Positions 8,262 through 15,360 of a stretch of DNA of 15,360 nt are shown here, one piece after another. A program made the translations under genes and the position numbers. Position 1 is the stretch's first letter. Each line of letters starts with the position of its first letter. The notes beneath the pieces were generated by a model that saw only the letters and a list, made by a program, of their open reading frames with translations, made no database searches and was not told the DNA's origin. This DNA is from Dunaliella salina (Eukaryota > Chlorophyta > Chlorophyceae > Chlamydomonadales > Dunaliellaceae): contig MU069807.1 in assembly GCA_002284615.2 (NCBI GenBank), positions 198,203-213,562 on the forward strand. The letters run 5' to 3'.

Positions 8262-8587
8262 TGACGAGGATGCTCTTATATAATTTGCAATGCTTCATTG
8301 AGGTATTCAAAAGCATTTGTATATAGTTTCAAGTGCACGAGGCTCGACCGGGGCCAAGTGTCACATTTCCTGTGGCACTTGTGAGGTTACAGAGGGCTTT
8401 GGTAACAGTCACAAGGTCCATCCATGCTGAGATACTCCTGGTACAGGAACCTCGGAAACTCTCTTTAGAGTAAAGCCCGCGCAGTGCTGTGCTACCTGGG
8501 TGCCTTGTTTCTTGGCTGCTTTGCCTACCGGCACCGGCTTGTAAAGAGGAAATTCTTTGGAAATGTGTGGTGGACTTGGTCAAAGCC

Positions 8588-8697
8588 TTGAGTACTTTCT
8601 GTCCTTGGTTGGTTTTCTCAAAGTACTCGCTGTCCTTGGTGGGTTCTTTCCAAGCCTTGAGTACTTGCTTACCTTGGTGGGTTCCCTCAAAGCGTCA
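8588..8697. repeat. Short imperfect tandem repeat, three copies
   Basis: Three units of about 30-40 bp share CCTTGGT(G/T)GGTT followed by CTCAAAG or TCCAAGC and GAGTACT. They are diverged and irregular in length. Confidence 0.65.
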
Positions 8698-8720
8698 CCA
8701 ACGCAACAGTGATGCCCTGT

Positions 8721-8776
8721 GTGCCATCAAGGTCAATGCCATCAACACAAAAATGTGCTATGACCCTTGATGGCAC
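8721..8776. repeat. Inverted repeat, possible hairpin
   Basis: GTGCCATCAAGGTCA (8721-8735) pairs with TGACCCTTGATGGCAC (8761-8776) with one bulged base, around a 25-bp loop. The stem is strong but short. It could be a remnant of a small foldback element; no target duplication was seen. Confidence 0.75.
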
Positions 8777-9167
8777 AGAAAAACTGATGCCCAAGCTTGC
8801 CAGCTTGCCCTCATCGACAAGCCATGGTCTCCAGTAGTATCCCTCAGGTGCTAGTTCCTACTCTCCAGATTCATGTTGTCCCACAACTGAGGGGTTAGAA
8901 CGGACGGTCATAATGCTCTCCGTCTGGGGATTGAGGTCCTCGCTTGACCCCCAAACCCTCCGAATCCTCTAAAACCAGGTATGGCCCTGTCCGCCTTGTA
9001 GCTTTTTGGCTATTACCCCATGGAAACCAGCAGTTTTCAGCATACAGGATATGGAACTGAACTTACCGTGCGACCCTGCATGCTCAGTTTTCAGTGAGTG
9101 CAGGGTTGGGTCATTAGTGGGTCTGGGGGTTATTGTTCGCGTATATTCGTTTAAAATACGCGTACAT

Positions 9168-9385
9168 CGCGTACATACGCAAATTTGGAGGGCCATTTTG
9201 GGGAGGGAGGGTTTTGGGTTGGAGAAACCAGGATTTGAACCTGGGACCACACCCCCAACCACCCCCTGCCACCCCCCAAACCCCACAAACATTTGATTAT
9301 CCAAAAGAGAAGGGTCCTGAGTGGGATTATGTCACACCTGTTCAGCCTGAAGGCACGGATTGGGCCAAGCAGAGCAAGAACAAGT
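9168..9385. repeat. Tandem duplication carrying the start of a BED-finger frame, upstream copy
   Basis: This unit aligns along its length with 9386-9594: CGCGTA.ATA.GC start, AGGGAGGG tract, T-arm-like motif, C-rich tract, ATTTGATTAT, then the coding-like block for KGPEWDYVTPVQPEGTD and KQSKNK. The offset is 208 bp at ATTTGATTAT and 218 bp at the start. A one-base deletion turns the ATG seen in the downstream unit into ATC and breaks the link to the frame. After AAGAACAAG this unit runs into the next copy instead of into the zinc-finger codons, so it is a non-functional partial copy. Confidence 0.88.
9228..9244 (-). repeat. tRNA T-arm-like motif, upstream copy
   Basis: On the minus strand CCAGGTTCAAATCCTGG forms a perfect five-pair T-stem with a TTCAAAT loop and fits the Pol III B box. 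No D-arm or acceptor stem is found at tRNA distance, so it is a tRNA-derived relic. Confidence 0.6.
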
Positions 9386-9594
9386 CGCGTATATATGCGA
9401 ACTTAGAGGGCTATTTTAGGGAGGGAGGGTGTTGGGTGGGGGGAACCAGGATTCGAACCTGGGACCCCACCCCCCGCCACCCCACAAACCCCACAAACAT
9501 TTGATTATGCCAAAAGGGAAGGGTCCTGAGTGGGATTACGTCACACCTGTTCAGCCTGAAGGCACGGATGGGGCCAAGCAGAGCAAGAACAAGT
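9386..9594. repeat. Tandem duplication, downstream copy
   Basis: Second unit of the duplication. It contains the intact ATG at 9507 and, unlike the first, leads directly into the zinc-finger codons. Differences from the first unit are mostly in the non-coding part; the coding-like block is nearly identical. Confidence 0.88.
9446..9462 (-). repeat. tRNA T-arm-like motif, downstream copy
   Basis: On the minus strand CCAGGTTCGAATCCTGG is a perfect T-arm (CCAGG/CCTGG stem, TTCGAAT loop) and contains the exact B-box consensus, preceded by GGTC as in a tRNA variable region. The rest of a tRNA is absent. Confidence 0.65.
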
Positions 9595-9878
9595 GCAAAC
9601 TGTGTGAGCATGTGTACCATGGTGGTGCCTGGTGCATCAGTGAGCATCTCTTGCGAGTTGCTGGCTCTGGTGTGGCCAGCTGCACAGCACCTGGGGAGCA
9701 GCTGGAGCCAGTGAAGAAGGTGATGCAGCAGATAGAGCAAAAGAGCAAGCAGAGGGAGCAGCAAGAAGCAAAAGACCGACAGCTCGACAGGGCAACGGCT
9801 TCAGCATCAGCGGCGGCAGCCCCAGCAAAGAAGCAGAAGACCCATTTTTATGCAAGACTTCGGAAAAATGGGAACTGA
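9507..9878 (+). CDS. BED-type zinc finger protein, hAT transposase N-terminal part
   Basis: The ATG at 9507 opens 123 codons ending at TGA 9876-9878. Residues 8-12 (EWDYV) give the aromatic lead of a BED finger. The zinc ligands follow as CKLC, then HLL 14 residues on, then a Cys after RVAGSGVAS: C-x2-C-x14-H-x11-C, the spacing of plant hAT BED fingers. BED domains bind DNA near transposon ends. Downstream lies a charged, Gln/Lys/Glu-rich segment likely to be a coiled coil (EPVKKVMQQIEQKSKQREQQ), an Ala-rich stretch, and a basic PAKKQK that could be a nuclear signal. The DUF659 and dimerisation domains of a full transposase are absent. The protein is therefore a truncated fragment, or the remainder lies in exons not identified. 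Its start is duplicated at 9168-9385. Confidence 0.65.
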   Translation: MPKGKGPEWDYVTPVQPEGTDGAKQSKNKCKLCEHVYHGGAWCISEHLLRVAGSGVASCTAPGEQLEPVKKVMQQIEQKSKQREQQEAKDRQLDRATASASAAAAPAKKQKTHFYARLRKNGN

Positions 9879-9976
9879 AGGTGGGCTGGGCCTGCCCAGC
9901 AATTTCCACTGACGTATTTTACCGCGCACTCCAACCAGCGGATTTTATGATTCGCGAATTTAAGGCCATTCTTCGA

Positions 9977-10058
9977 GGGCGCTTCGGTATAGGCTGAGGT
10001 GTCCTCTCCGGGTATAATTGGTGGGGGCGCTCTGGTATAGGCTGGAGTGTCCTTTCCT
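9977..10058. repeat. 48-bp tandem duplication
   Basis: GGGCGCT..GGTATAGGCTG followed by GTGTCCT.TCC occurs at 9977 and 10025. The two copies differ at a handful of positions. Confidence 0.85.
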
Positions 10059-10237
10059 GAATGCACGCTCCGTGACCCTCCAGGTAGAGCATAGAAATTT
10101 CAATTTCAATTTCTTAGCGTTCTTTAGAATACGCGTATCACGAATGACCCATCCCTGGTTTTCTCGAGTGGATGTGAGAGGTTTTGGATTCAGAAAGCAG
10201 ACAGGATGCCTGCCTAAGTGGGGTCTTCCTGGAAGCC

Positions 10238-10926
10238 TAGCTGCCCAGTATCAATGGTTGGCAGTACACCAGGAGCGCAGTCTGTGGATTTTCCTGGAAG
10301 CTCGGCTGCTTAGCAGCAGCAGTTGTACACTTCACCAAAAGCGCAGTCAGGGGATCTTCCTTGGAGCTTGGTTGCACAGCAGCAATAATTCTCACACTGT
10401 ACCAGGAACGTAGTCGGGGGGGGGTCCTGGAAGCTTGGCTGCTTAGCAGCAATGGTTGCACACTACACCAGGAGCGCAGTCTGGGGATCTTCCTGGGAGC
10501 TTGGCTGTACAGCAGCAAAGATTGTACACTCCATCAGGTTTCCAGGCTAATAGTCAGTCGTTTTTGACTGCAGGCCTTCTTATACCTGTGAATTGTAACT
10601 CCTGTATACTCCATCAGGAGCGCAGTCGGGGGATCTTCTTGGGAGCTTGGCTGTCCCACTGCAATAATTGTGCACTTCATCAGGTTTCCAGGCTAGTAGT
10701 CAGTCGTTTTTGGCTGCAGGCCTTCTTATACCTGTGAACTGTAACTCCTGTATACTCCATCAGGAGCGCAGTCGGGGGATCTTCTTGGGAGCTTGGCTGT
10801 CCTACTGCAATGATTGTGCACTTCATCAGGCTTNCAGGCTAGTTGTCAGTCGTTTTTGGCTGCAGGCCTTCTTATACCTGTGAACTGTAACTCCTGTATA
10901 CTCCATCAGGAGCGCAGCCTGGGGAT
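10238..10926. repeat. Minisatellite switching from a 66-bp to a 146-bp unit
   Basis: The anchor AGGAGCGCAG (with variants) lies at 10271, 10337, 10404, 10470, 10616, 10762 and 10908. Spacings are 66, 67, 66, then exactly 146 three times. The 146-bp unit equals the 66-bp unit plus an 80-bp segment (10536-10615 in its first copy) that begins AGGTTTCCAGGCTA and ends in a repeat of the junction word ACTCCATCAGG. The 146-bp copies are much more alike than the 66-bp ones, so they amplified later. Open frames on both strands follow the 22-codon period and carry no known domain. One undetermined base is at 10835. Confidence 0.93.
10835..10835. other. Undetermined base (N)
   Basis: A single N lies in the third long unit of the 146-bp array, where near-identical copies hinder assembly. 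The matching positions in the neighbouring copies suggest a simple base-call ambiguity. Confidence 0.95.
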
Positions 10927-11340
10927 CCCAGGATGCTGGGATGGGTTTCCAGAACGTTGCCGAGTTTTGACATTCAAATGACAAGGAGCCACGGCCCAGC
11001 AAATTGTCCATCAATGATGGAACTGGTGGATGCCACCATTTATTTTAGCCAATTTCCTACGAGATTTCCTGGAGAGGCCAGGTCACTGAGTGGAGCGCTG
11101 AGCAAAGGCTCTGGTTTGGAGTTGCTCCTAGCTTTGTGCAAGCCCCAGGTGTGCTCTTGTCTGTGCTTAGGCCCCCAGACTAGTGAGGGCACACCCAAGG
11201 AACATGACTCTGAGCTGGTTCTTGTGCTTTGGTTGCAGCCAAACACACATCTGATTGCCTGGTTTCCATTTTTGCGCCTGCGGATGCGTTTATGCTCAGA
11301 GGGAATTGGGACCAAATATCCAGAGGTGGACAACTTCCCC
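10927..11340 (+). other. Open stretch, possibly coding, unrecognised
   Basis: A plus-strand frame is open from 10933 through here into the T-rich array. Its first part (CPSMMELVDATIYFSQ, then RFPGEARSLSGALSK) has a spacing faintly like the start of the DUF659 region of hAT transposases. That would fit a downstream exon of the BED gene at 9507, but key residues are not convincing. A competing minus-strand frame is open at 11351-11040. I make no gene call. Confidence 0.2.
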
Positions 11341-11344
11341 CTGT

Positions 11345-11690
11345 CATTCACATTCTGGTTTCTTTTGCTGGATGTGACGTGCTATTGTTTCTTATATATT
11401 TTCTATTATTTTCTCATATATTGCTGTATTGTTTCTTTTGCTGGATGTGACCGTGCTATATTGTTTCTTATATATTTTCTATTATTTTCTTGTATATTGC
11501 TGTATTGTTTCTTTTGCTGGATGTGACCATGCTATATTGTTTCTTACATATTTTCTATTATTTTCTTATATATTGCTGTATTGTTTCTTTTGCTGGATGT
11601 GACCGTGCAATATTGTTTCTTATATTTTTTTATTATTTTCTTATATATTGCTGTATTGTTTCTTTTGCTGGATGTGACCGTGCCTGCACT
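11345..11690. repeat. About 75-bp T-rich minisatellite, five copies
   Basis: GCTGGATGTGA recurs at 11367, 11440, 11516, 11592 and 11667 (spacings 73, 76, 76, 75). Each unit continues into a TTGTTTCTTATATATTTTCT-type T/A-rich part. Copies are highly similar. The period is not a multiple of three and the array is not treated as coding, despite long hydrophobic frames. Confidence 0.93.
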
Positions 11691-11837
11691 TCTCAATTCA
11701 TGAAATGTTTGGAATGCAGACTCTCTCCCAAAAACAAAAGTAGAACCACAACCTTGGGCCACTTCTCTCTCCAAATACATATTTTGGTCCTCGATTCCTG
11801 TCTAATTTTCACTTTTCGCTAACTGTAAACTCTCCTT

Positions 11838-11890
11838 CACTTCTCACTTAACTGTGAACCCCCTTTCACTTCTCACTTAACTGTTAACCC
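11838..11890. repeat. 29-bp tandem duplication
   Basis: CACTTCTCACTTAACTGT occurs at 11838 and 11867, each followed by (G/T)AACCC. A weaker third match (CACTTTTCGCTAACTGT) precedes them at about 11810. Confidence 0.85.
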
Positions 11891-13085
11891 TTGCTTGCTT
11901 GAACAGGAAACAGGGAAGTGCCAAGGAGAAGCAGCCAGAGCAGCAGCAGGCTTGTCAACCAGAGCAGGCCTGATTGATGGGAGACGAATTGATCGGTGAT
12001 GAGCTATTACAAGAAGTACGTTGCGCAGGTGCACATCATAAGTGATCCCATTTTATTACCTAGCCTCAGCAAGGCTGAAGTTATGGATACCAAAGCTTGC
12101 TCTTTGTGGTGCCTGGCCTTCCTTGAATAAACAACCATCTCATCGTCATTGTTGATTTCCATTTTCTTTCTGCATTTGTTTGCATCACCCTTGGTCGGTC
12201 TTGGTTGGCTGAGTGACTAGTGTAGATTTTGAGGGTTTTTGTTAAAGCTTCTTATACCTTGTTGGGCAGGGGACTTACCCTAATGCACGAGGCCTCTGGC
12301 CTGCGTAGACTTCCTTTTCTTTTTGCTGAACGGTGAGTGGTGAGTCTCACTTCTTTCTTGAGCAGTGCTTTTACATTGAGGGGGAGAGAAAATTGTGCAA
12401 GCTTGAAAAAGGTCGCGTGCATTTGATTGTGTGACTGTGCCTGCTGTTGCTTGCTGCAAAAGGCTTCTATCTTTACGTGGCTTTCCAGTGCAAATGCTTT
12501 TTGCTTTTCTTTGCATTTAATTGTGACTGTTCATATTCATTCTTCAGAGCCTCTTTGCTGTTTCCTGTTGACGGACCCCGTGTCTTCTATTAACAGCCTC
12601 TCTTCTGGCTGACAATGAGGTGGTCTGCCTTGGGGCTTCTGTTCTGGTTTTCCTTGCTTGTTGTATGAAGTTGAACAGCTTACTATGCAAAATATTGTTC
12701 TGTCTGTGATTGCATGTCTTCCTTTTCCACACTCATCCAGGATGTGCTGAGTTCACGCGTTTTCTTTTCCACTTCCACACGGGGGCTCTGTGGGCTGTTC
12801 CACAGGCCTTCCATGTTCGGCATGCCGGCTGTACTTTGGATCTGGTAGTTGAGGGTTTGGAACACAAGTCTTTCAGCTTGCATACTCTCCTCTCATTGCT
12901 GGACATCCGTGCTCTTTCCAATCTGTATCTGTCGAGTAATGTTGGATATTTCACAGCATTGTAGTTTTCCTTTTCTTCTGGGTGTCCAGAGGGTTGTTTA
13001 CCCGCGCGCTGAGTGTGAATTTGTCAAAGTGAATTTGACTTTGTGACCTCCTGGACGGATGACTTCATAAACACCTCTTTTGGAA

Positions 13086-13118
<33 letters not shown>

Positions 13119-13320
13119 TCTGAGGCAGGCCGCAAGTGGAAATGCATTGGTAATGTTTGCATCTATTAGTGGTACTCATGTTGTATGGCAAATGCATACC
13201 TCTGTTGTGGGGTTTTTGCATGATGATCAGCTGCACATTGAGGTCCGTACCTTTTTTCCTAAAATACCCTTGAGTGTAAGAAAAGAGTTATTTGATAGAG
13301 CATCATGGTCCTGATATCTG
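11891..13320. other. Stretch with no recognised gene
   Basis: Short frames on both strands overlap and none is recognisable. A Gln-rich codon run (about 11930-11960) and an AATAAA at 12126-12131 could belong to the end of a transcription unit, but no exon leads into them. T-rich DNA dominates 12140-12700. The poly(G) tract is listed separately. Confidence 0.45.
13089..13116. repeat. Poly(G) tract, 28 bp
   Basis: An uninterrupted run of 28 G, extended on the left by GGAAGGA. It can form G-quadruplex structures. Its true length is uncertain because sequencing across such runs is error-prone. Confidence 0.95.
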
Positions 13321-13568
13321 CATAAGGAAAGAAAGTTTAGTGGGCAGTACAGTTTTGCAACGTTTACAAGGAAGGGGATACCTGTCGAAGTGCATGAATG
13401 CCAGGTGCCAGGACATTCAGCAAGATGTAGTAGCGGTAAAAGAAAGAGGAAGGACCGTATGCCCATTCTGTCCAGTATGCACGCAAAGTTGTCAGTTGAA
13501 GGGTTGGGAGATATTGGCCTACAGCCCAAGACTCTGGCTGATCAAGTTGGAGAAACATTGTCCTTAAG
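13321..13568 (+). CDS. Candidate exon, basic protein, function unknown
   Basis: One frame is open from 13315 to a TAA at 13570-13572, with a good donor (TTAAG|GTAACG) just before the stop. The upstream limit is probably a CATAAG-type acceptor near 13325. The translation is protein-like: SGQYSFATFTRKGIPVEVHE, a Cys/His stretch (CQVPGHSARCSSG), a basic KRKRKDR, and LSVEGLGDIGLQPKTLADQV. The Cys/His spacing does not match a zinc finger I can name. A second frame over the same bases is also open, which lowers confidence. Confidence 0.3.
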
Positions 13569-13613
13569 GTAACGAGGTCACAACCTCCCTGATGTAGAAT
13601 CCAGCCAAAGAAG

Positions 13614-13943
13614 ATGAACAAGAAGTTTGCGCTTGGCAAGAGTCGGCGTATGCGAAGGAAAGCCCCAACAGTCAGCTCTGAAGCCGGGCGTGAGCCCCAC
13701 CAGGTCAGACCAAGAGGGAAAAAAGCACAGGAGTCTGCTCCAGCAAGTTGGTCTCCGCCTGTGACATCCTTAACGCGGCTGTCAAGAGGCCCAATCCAGC
13801 AAACTCGGGACTCACCCCTTAGCCTCAGAGACAGCCATCCAACATCTCAGCAAGGGCCCGCCTCTTGCACAGGGGCAAGCCGCATCCAGGAGGTGAGCAT
13901 GCATTTATGTAGACCGGATCTCGGGAGATCTCTCTGTCTTTGA
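13614..13943 (+). CDS. Unrecognised basic, Ser/Pro-rich open frame
   Basis: ATG at 13614 opens 109 codons. The N-terminus is strongly basic (MNKKFALGKSRRMRRKAP), followed by Ser-, Pro- and Gln-rich sequence without hydrophobic core segments. A donor-like AGGAG|GTGAGC lies at about 13891. Its place 5' of the non-LTR endonuclease leaves open that it is an ORF1-like nucleic-acid-binding protein of that element, but no zinc knuckle, RRM or coiled coil is visible. It could equally be a host exon or chance. Confidence 0.3.
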   Translation: MNKKFALGKSRRMRRKAPTVSSEAGREPHQVRPRGKKAQESAPASWSPPVTSLTRLSRGPIQQTRDSPLSLRDSHPTSQQGPASCTGASRIQEVSMHLCRPDLGRSLCL

Positions 13944-14079
13944 GCACTGTCTCCGTTGAGCCACCTTCCACTCCTGCGCCAGCTTTTCTCCATGTGTCTG
14001 ACCACTCCTGCGCCGGCTTTTCCCATGCGACTAACATCGGACGTAGGCGCGACCCCCCAGGGGGAAGCCTTTTGCTAAT

Positions 14080-15360
14080 ACAGTAACATACCTGCTCCCT
14101 GGCTGTTGCCCAGCGGAGACACCAGCCCTATGGCAGGAGGCACTTTGGCATTCCATGAAGCAATACACCTGGCTGGTGGGTTGACACGAAAAGGAACAAA
14201 AACCCTCTGTCACCTACCAATCTACCTGCAACAAGATGTTCCTCAGAACTTCTAAGCAGCATTTCATGCTTACAACTTTCCAGTCACAACCTTCAGGGAA
14301 GACCAGTGGCACCATGGAAATAGATGCCCTTACAAGCTCAGGATTTGCAACAAGGATTTGTAACATGCGATTGGTACAGATGAGGAGTACATTACTCTGG
14401 AGTGTCCTTCTCAGGATCTGACAAACCTGTGCACTCAGTTGCAGCATCTATGTAGTTGTGTACCCTAATGCTTGCTTGCCTGATCGCCATGGCAAAGAGC
14501 TGAGACTGTATGTGCACAATGTGGACGGCATTCCAGATCCTACTGTTGATCCTGAGTCTGTGAAGACTGATCTGCTGTGCACAAACGTTAGAAAGCATCA
14601 TATTTCTGTTCTGGTTGAAACTCGCACGAACGATCTGGGTAGGATCATGAGCCATCTGCATGGAACACATAAACTTGTTCACACATTAAACGTCCCTGAT
14701 GGATGTGCTGGTAGAAGGGGCTATGGTGTGGCAGTAATTGCTTCAAATTTGTGTGCATAGTTCATGTCAGTATGCCGCGTTGCTCCGGAGATTCAGTGTG
14801 TGTGGATTAAGTGTCGCAAAGAACTTCTTGGACTAAACAGGGATGCCTTGCTAGGTGCAGTTCACGTGAACCCTCAAGGACACTTGTTTTCTGTGCATCA
14901 AGTGTGCGACCAATTTACTCACTTGTTTGATGAGCTTGCTTGTGCTGCACAGGTGACTCCAGACTTGCTGTTATGTGGGGACTTTAATTCAAAAATTGGA
15001 AGTCTACGTGAGGCGTCTGATTCCCATTATGGGGCTTTGGTGGACTGCCCGACTCTTGAGGCTGCCAGAAGGTGTGCATGCAGTGATGTGAATATGGCTG
15101 GCAGATTGCTTGTTGATATTGCAGCTGCATATGGACTTGTTTTCGCGACTGGACGTGTGCAAGGTGATGAAGGCCAGCCCACTTTCTTTGGGTACCGCTT
15201 GGACAATAGGCGGCCTGTCAGGCGGAGCAGGCCTGACCATGTCTTACTATCAAGTTCCTTATTTAAGTGCGTGCAGAAGTCAAACATTTGTGATCCAGTC
15301 CTTGACACTACAGACCATGGAAGCATTTCAGTTGTTTTCCGTGTTCCTGATGTTGTCCAA
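14080..15360 (+). mobile_element. Non-LTR (LINE) retrotransposon, 5' boundary undetermined
   Basis: The endonuclease domain defines the element. Its 5' end is not visible. The endonuclease frame extends in protein-like sequence back to about 14080 (LLPGCCPAETPALWQEALWH), broken by a TGA near 14182 and another at 14419. That pattern fits a decaying copy. No target-site duplication can be sought because the 3' end is outside the window. Confidence 0.6.
14422..15360 (+). pseudogene. Non-LTR retrotransposon endonuclease (EEP/APE-type) domain, interrupted and 3'-truncated by window
   Basis: One frame encodes the apurinic-endonuclease-like domain that nicks target DNA for LINE retrotransposition. 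Motifs in order: LRLYVHNVDG with the first Asn (14518); VETRTN with the catalytic-type Glu (14617); GRRGYGVAV; LLLCGDFNSKIG with GDFN at 14977-14988; SRPDHVLLS at 15226-15252; and TDH at 15310-15318, the final catalytic His. Order and spacing fit the family. A TAG at 14758-14760 interrupts the frame; reading resumes in the same frame with no shift. A TGA at 14419-14421 closes the frame upstream. The reverse transcriptase would lie beyond the right edge. The reading frame of the bases before 14461 is uncertain: another frame reads DEEYITLECPSQDLTNL up to there, so a frameshift or an overlapping upstream ORF is possible. Confidence 0.85.

Larger units (their letters stand above)
7285..9167. other. 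Stretch with no recognised gene
   Basis: This holds the 19-bp direct repeat pair, a short array near 8588-8695 and one hairpin, annotated separately. A C-rich tract (7575-7610) and a G-rich tract (8050-8057) occur. A minus-strand frame of about 100 codons at 8252-7953 (ending FLGLKTVYWHPLGVN) is open but unrecognised. Nothing supports a gene call. Confidence 0.45.

Noticed and set aside
10237..10737. Frames with a 22-residue periodicity on both strands
   Set aside because: The period reflects the 66-bp minisatellite. One unit is 67 bp, which breaks the frame, and no known repeat protein matches.
12126..12131. AATAAA as a polyadenylation signal
   Set aside because: No exon or transcript end can be tied to it; the hexamer is common by chance in AT-rich DNA.
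15004..15326. Minus-strand frames over the LINE
   Set aside because: They are antisense shadows of the endonuclease frame, which has recognisable motifs.

Overview
This window is eukaryotic nuclear DNA, repeat-rich and poor in genes. It has long dinucleotide and trinucleotide microsatellites, at least seven minisatellite families, fragments of three mobile-element classes (hAT-type DNA transposon, tRNA-type SINE, non-LTR retrotransposon), no operon-like packing, and no long uninterrupted gene. The best protein evidence is a BED zinc finger of the spacing used by plant hAT transposases and a LINE-type endonuclease domain. This loosely suggests the green lineage (an alga or an early-diverging plant), but the species cannot be read from the sequence.

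Layout. 1-900: a (CA)n tract, then mostly featureless DNA with one unrecognised open frame. 907-2220: a 250-267 bp tandem repeat in about three copies. The middle copy is split by a 609-bp non-autonomous hAT-like element (1284-1892) with imperfect terminal inverted repeats starting CAGTG and a perfect 8-bp target-site duplication ATTCTGCT. 2450-4625: a run of unrelated tandem arrays with units of about 217, 22, 92, 103 and 50 bp. 4700-5340: two short candidate exons around a 93-bp (AC)n tract. 5527-5741: a long ATT/ATC microsatellite, then four exact copies of a 7-mer. 5742-7129: little that can be supported. 7130-7284: a minus-strand SINE of 127 bp with a Pol III B box, a short repeated tail and an exact 14-bp target-site duplication. 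7427-8261: a 797-bp segment bounded by a 19-bp direct repeat.

9168-9878: a tandem duplication of about 208-218 bp that repeats the start of a BED zinc-finger reading frame; only the downstream copy continues into the complete finger. 9977-11890: four further tandem arrays. One changes from a 66-bp unit to an exact 146-bp unit; another is a T-rich array of about 75 bp. 11900-13320: no recognised gene; a 28-bp poly(G) tract lies here. 13321-13943: two unrecognised frames with plausible splice donors. 14422-15360: the endonuclease part of a non-LTR retrotransposon, with one in-frame TAG, running off the right edge.

The elements do not form a pathway. The window reads as a record of nested insertion and tandem amplification. 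Its clearest results are the two small non-autonomous insertions, each defined to the base by its target-site duplication.
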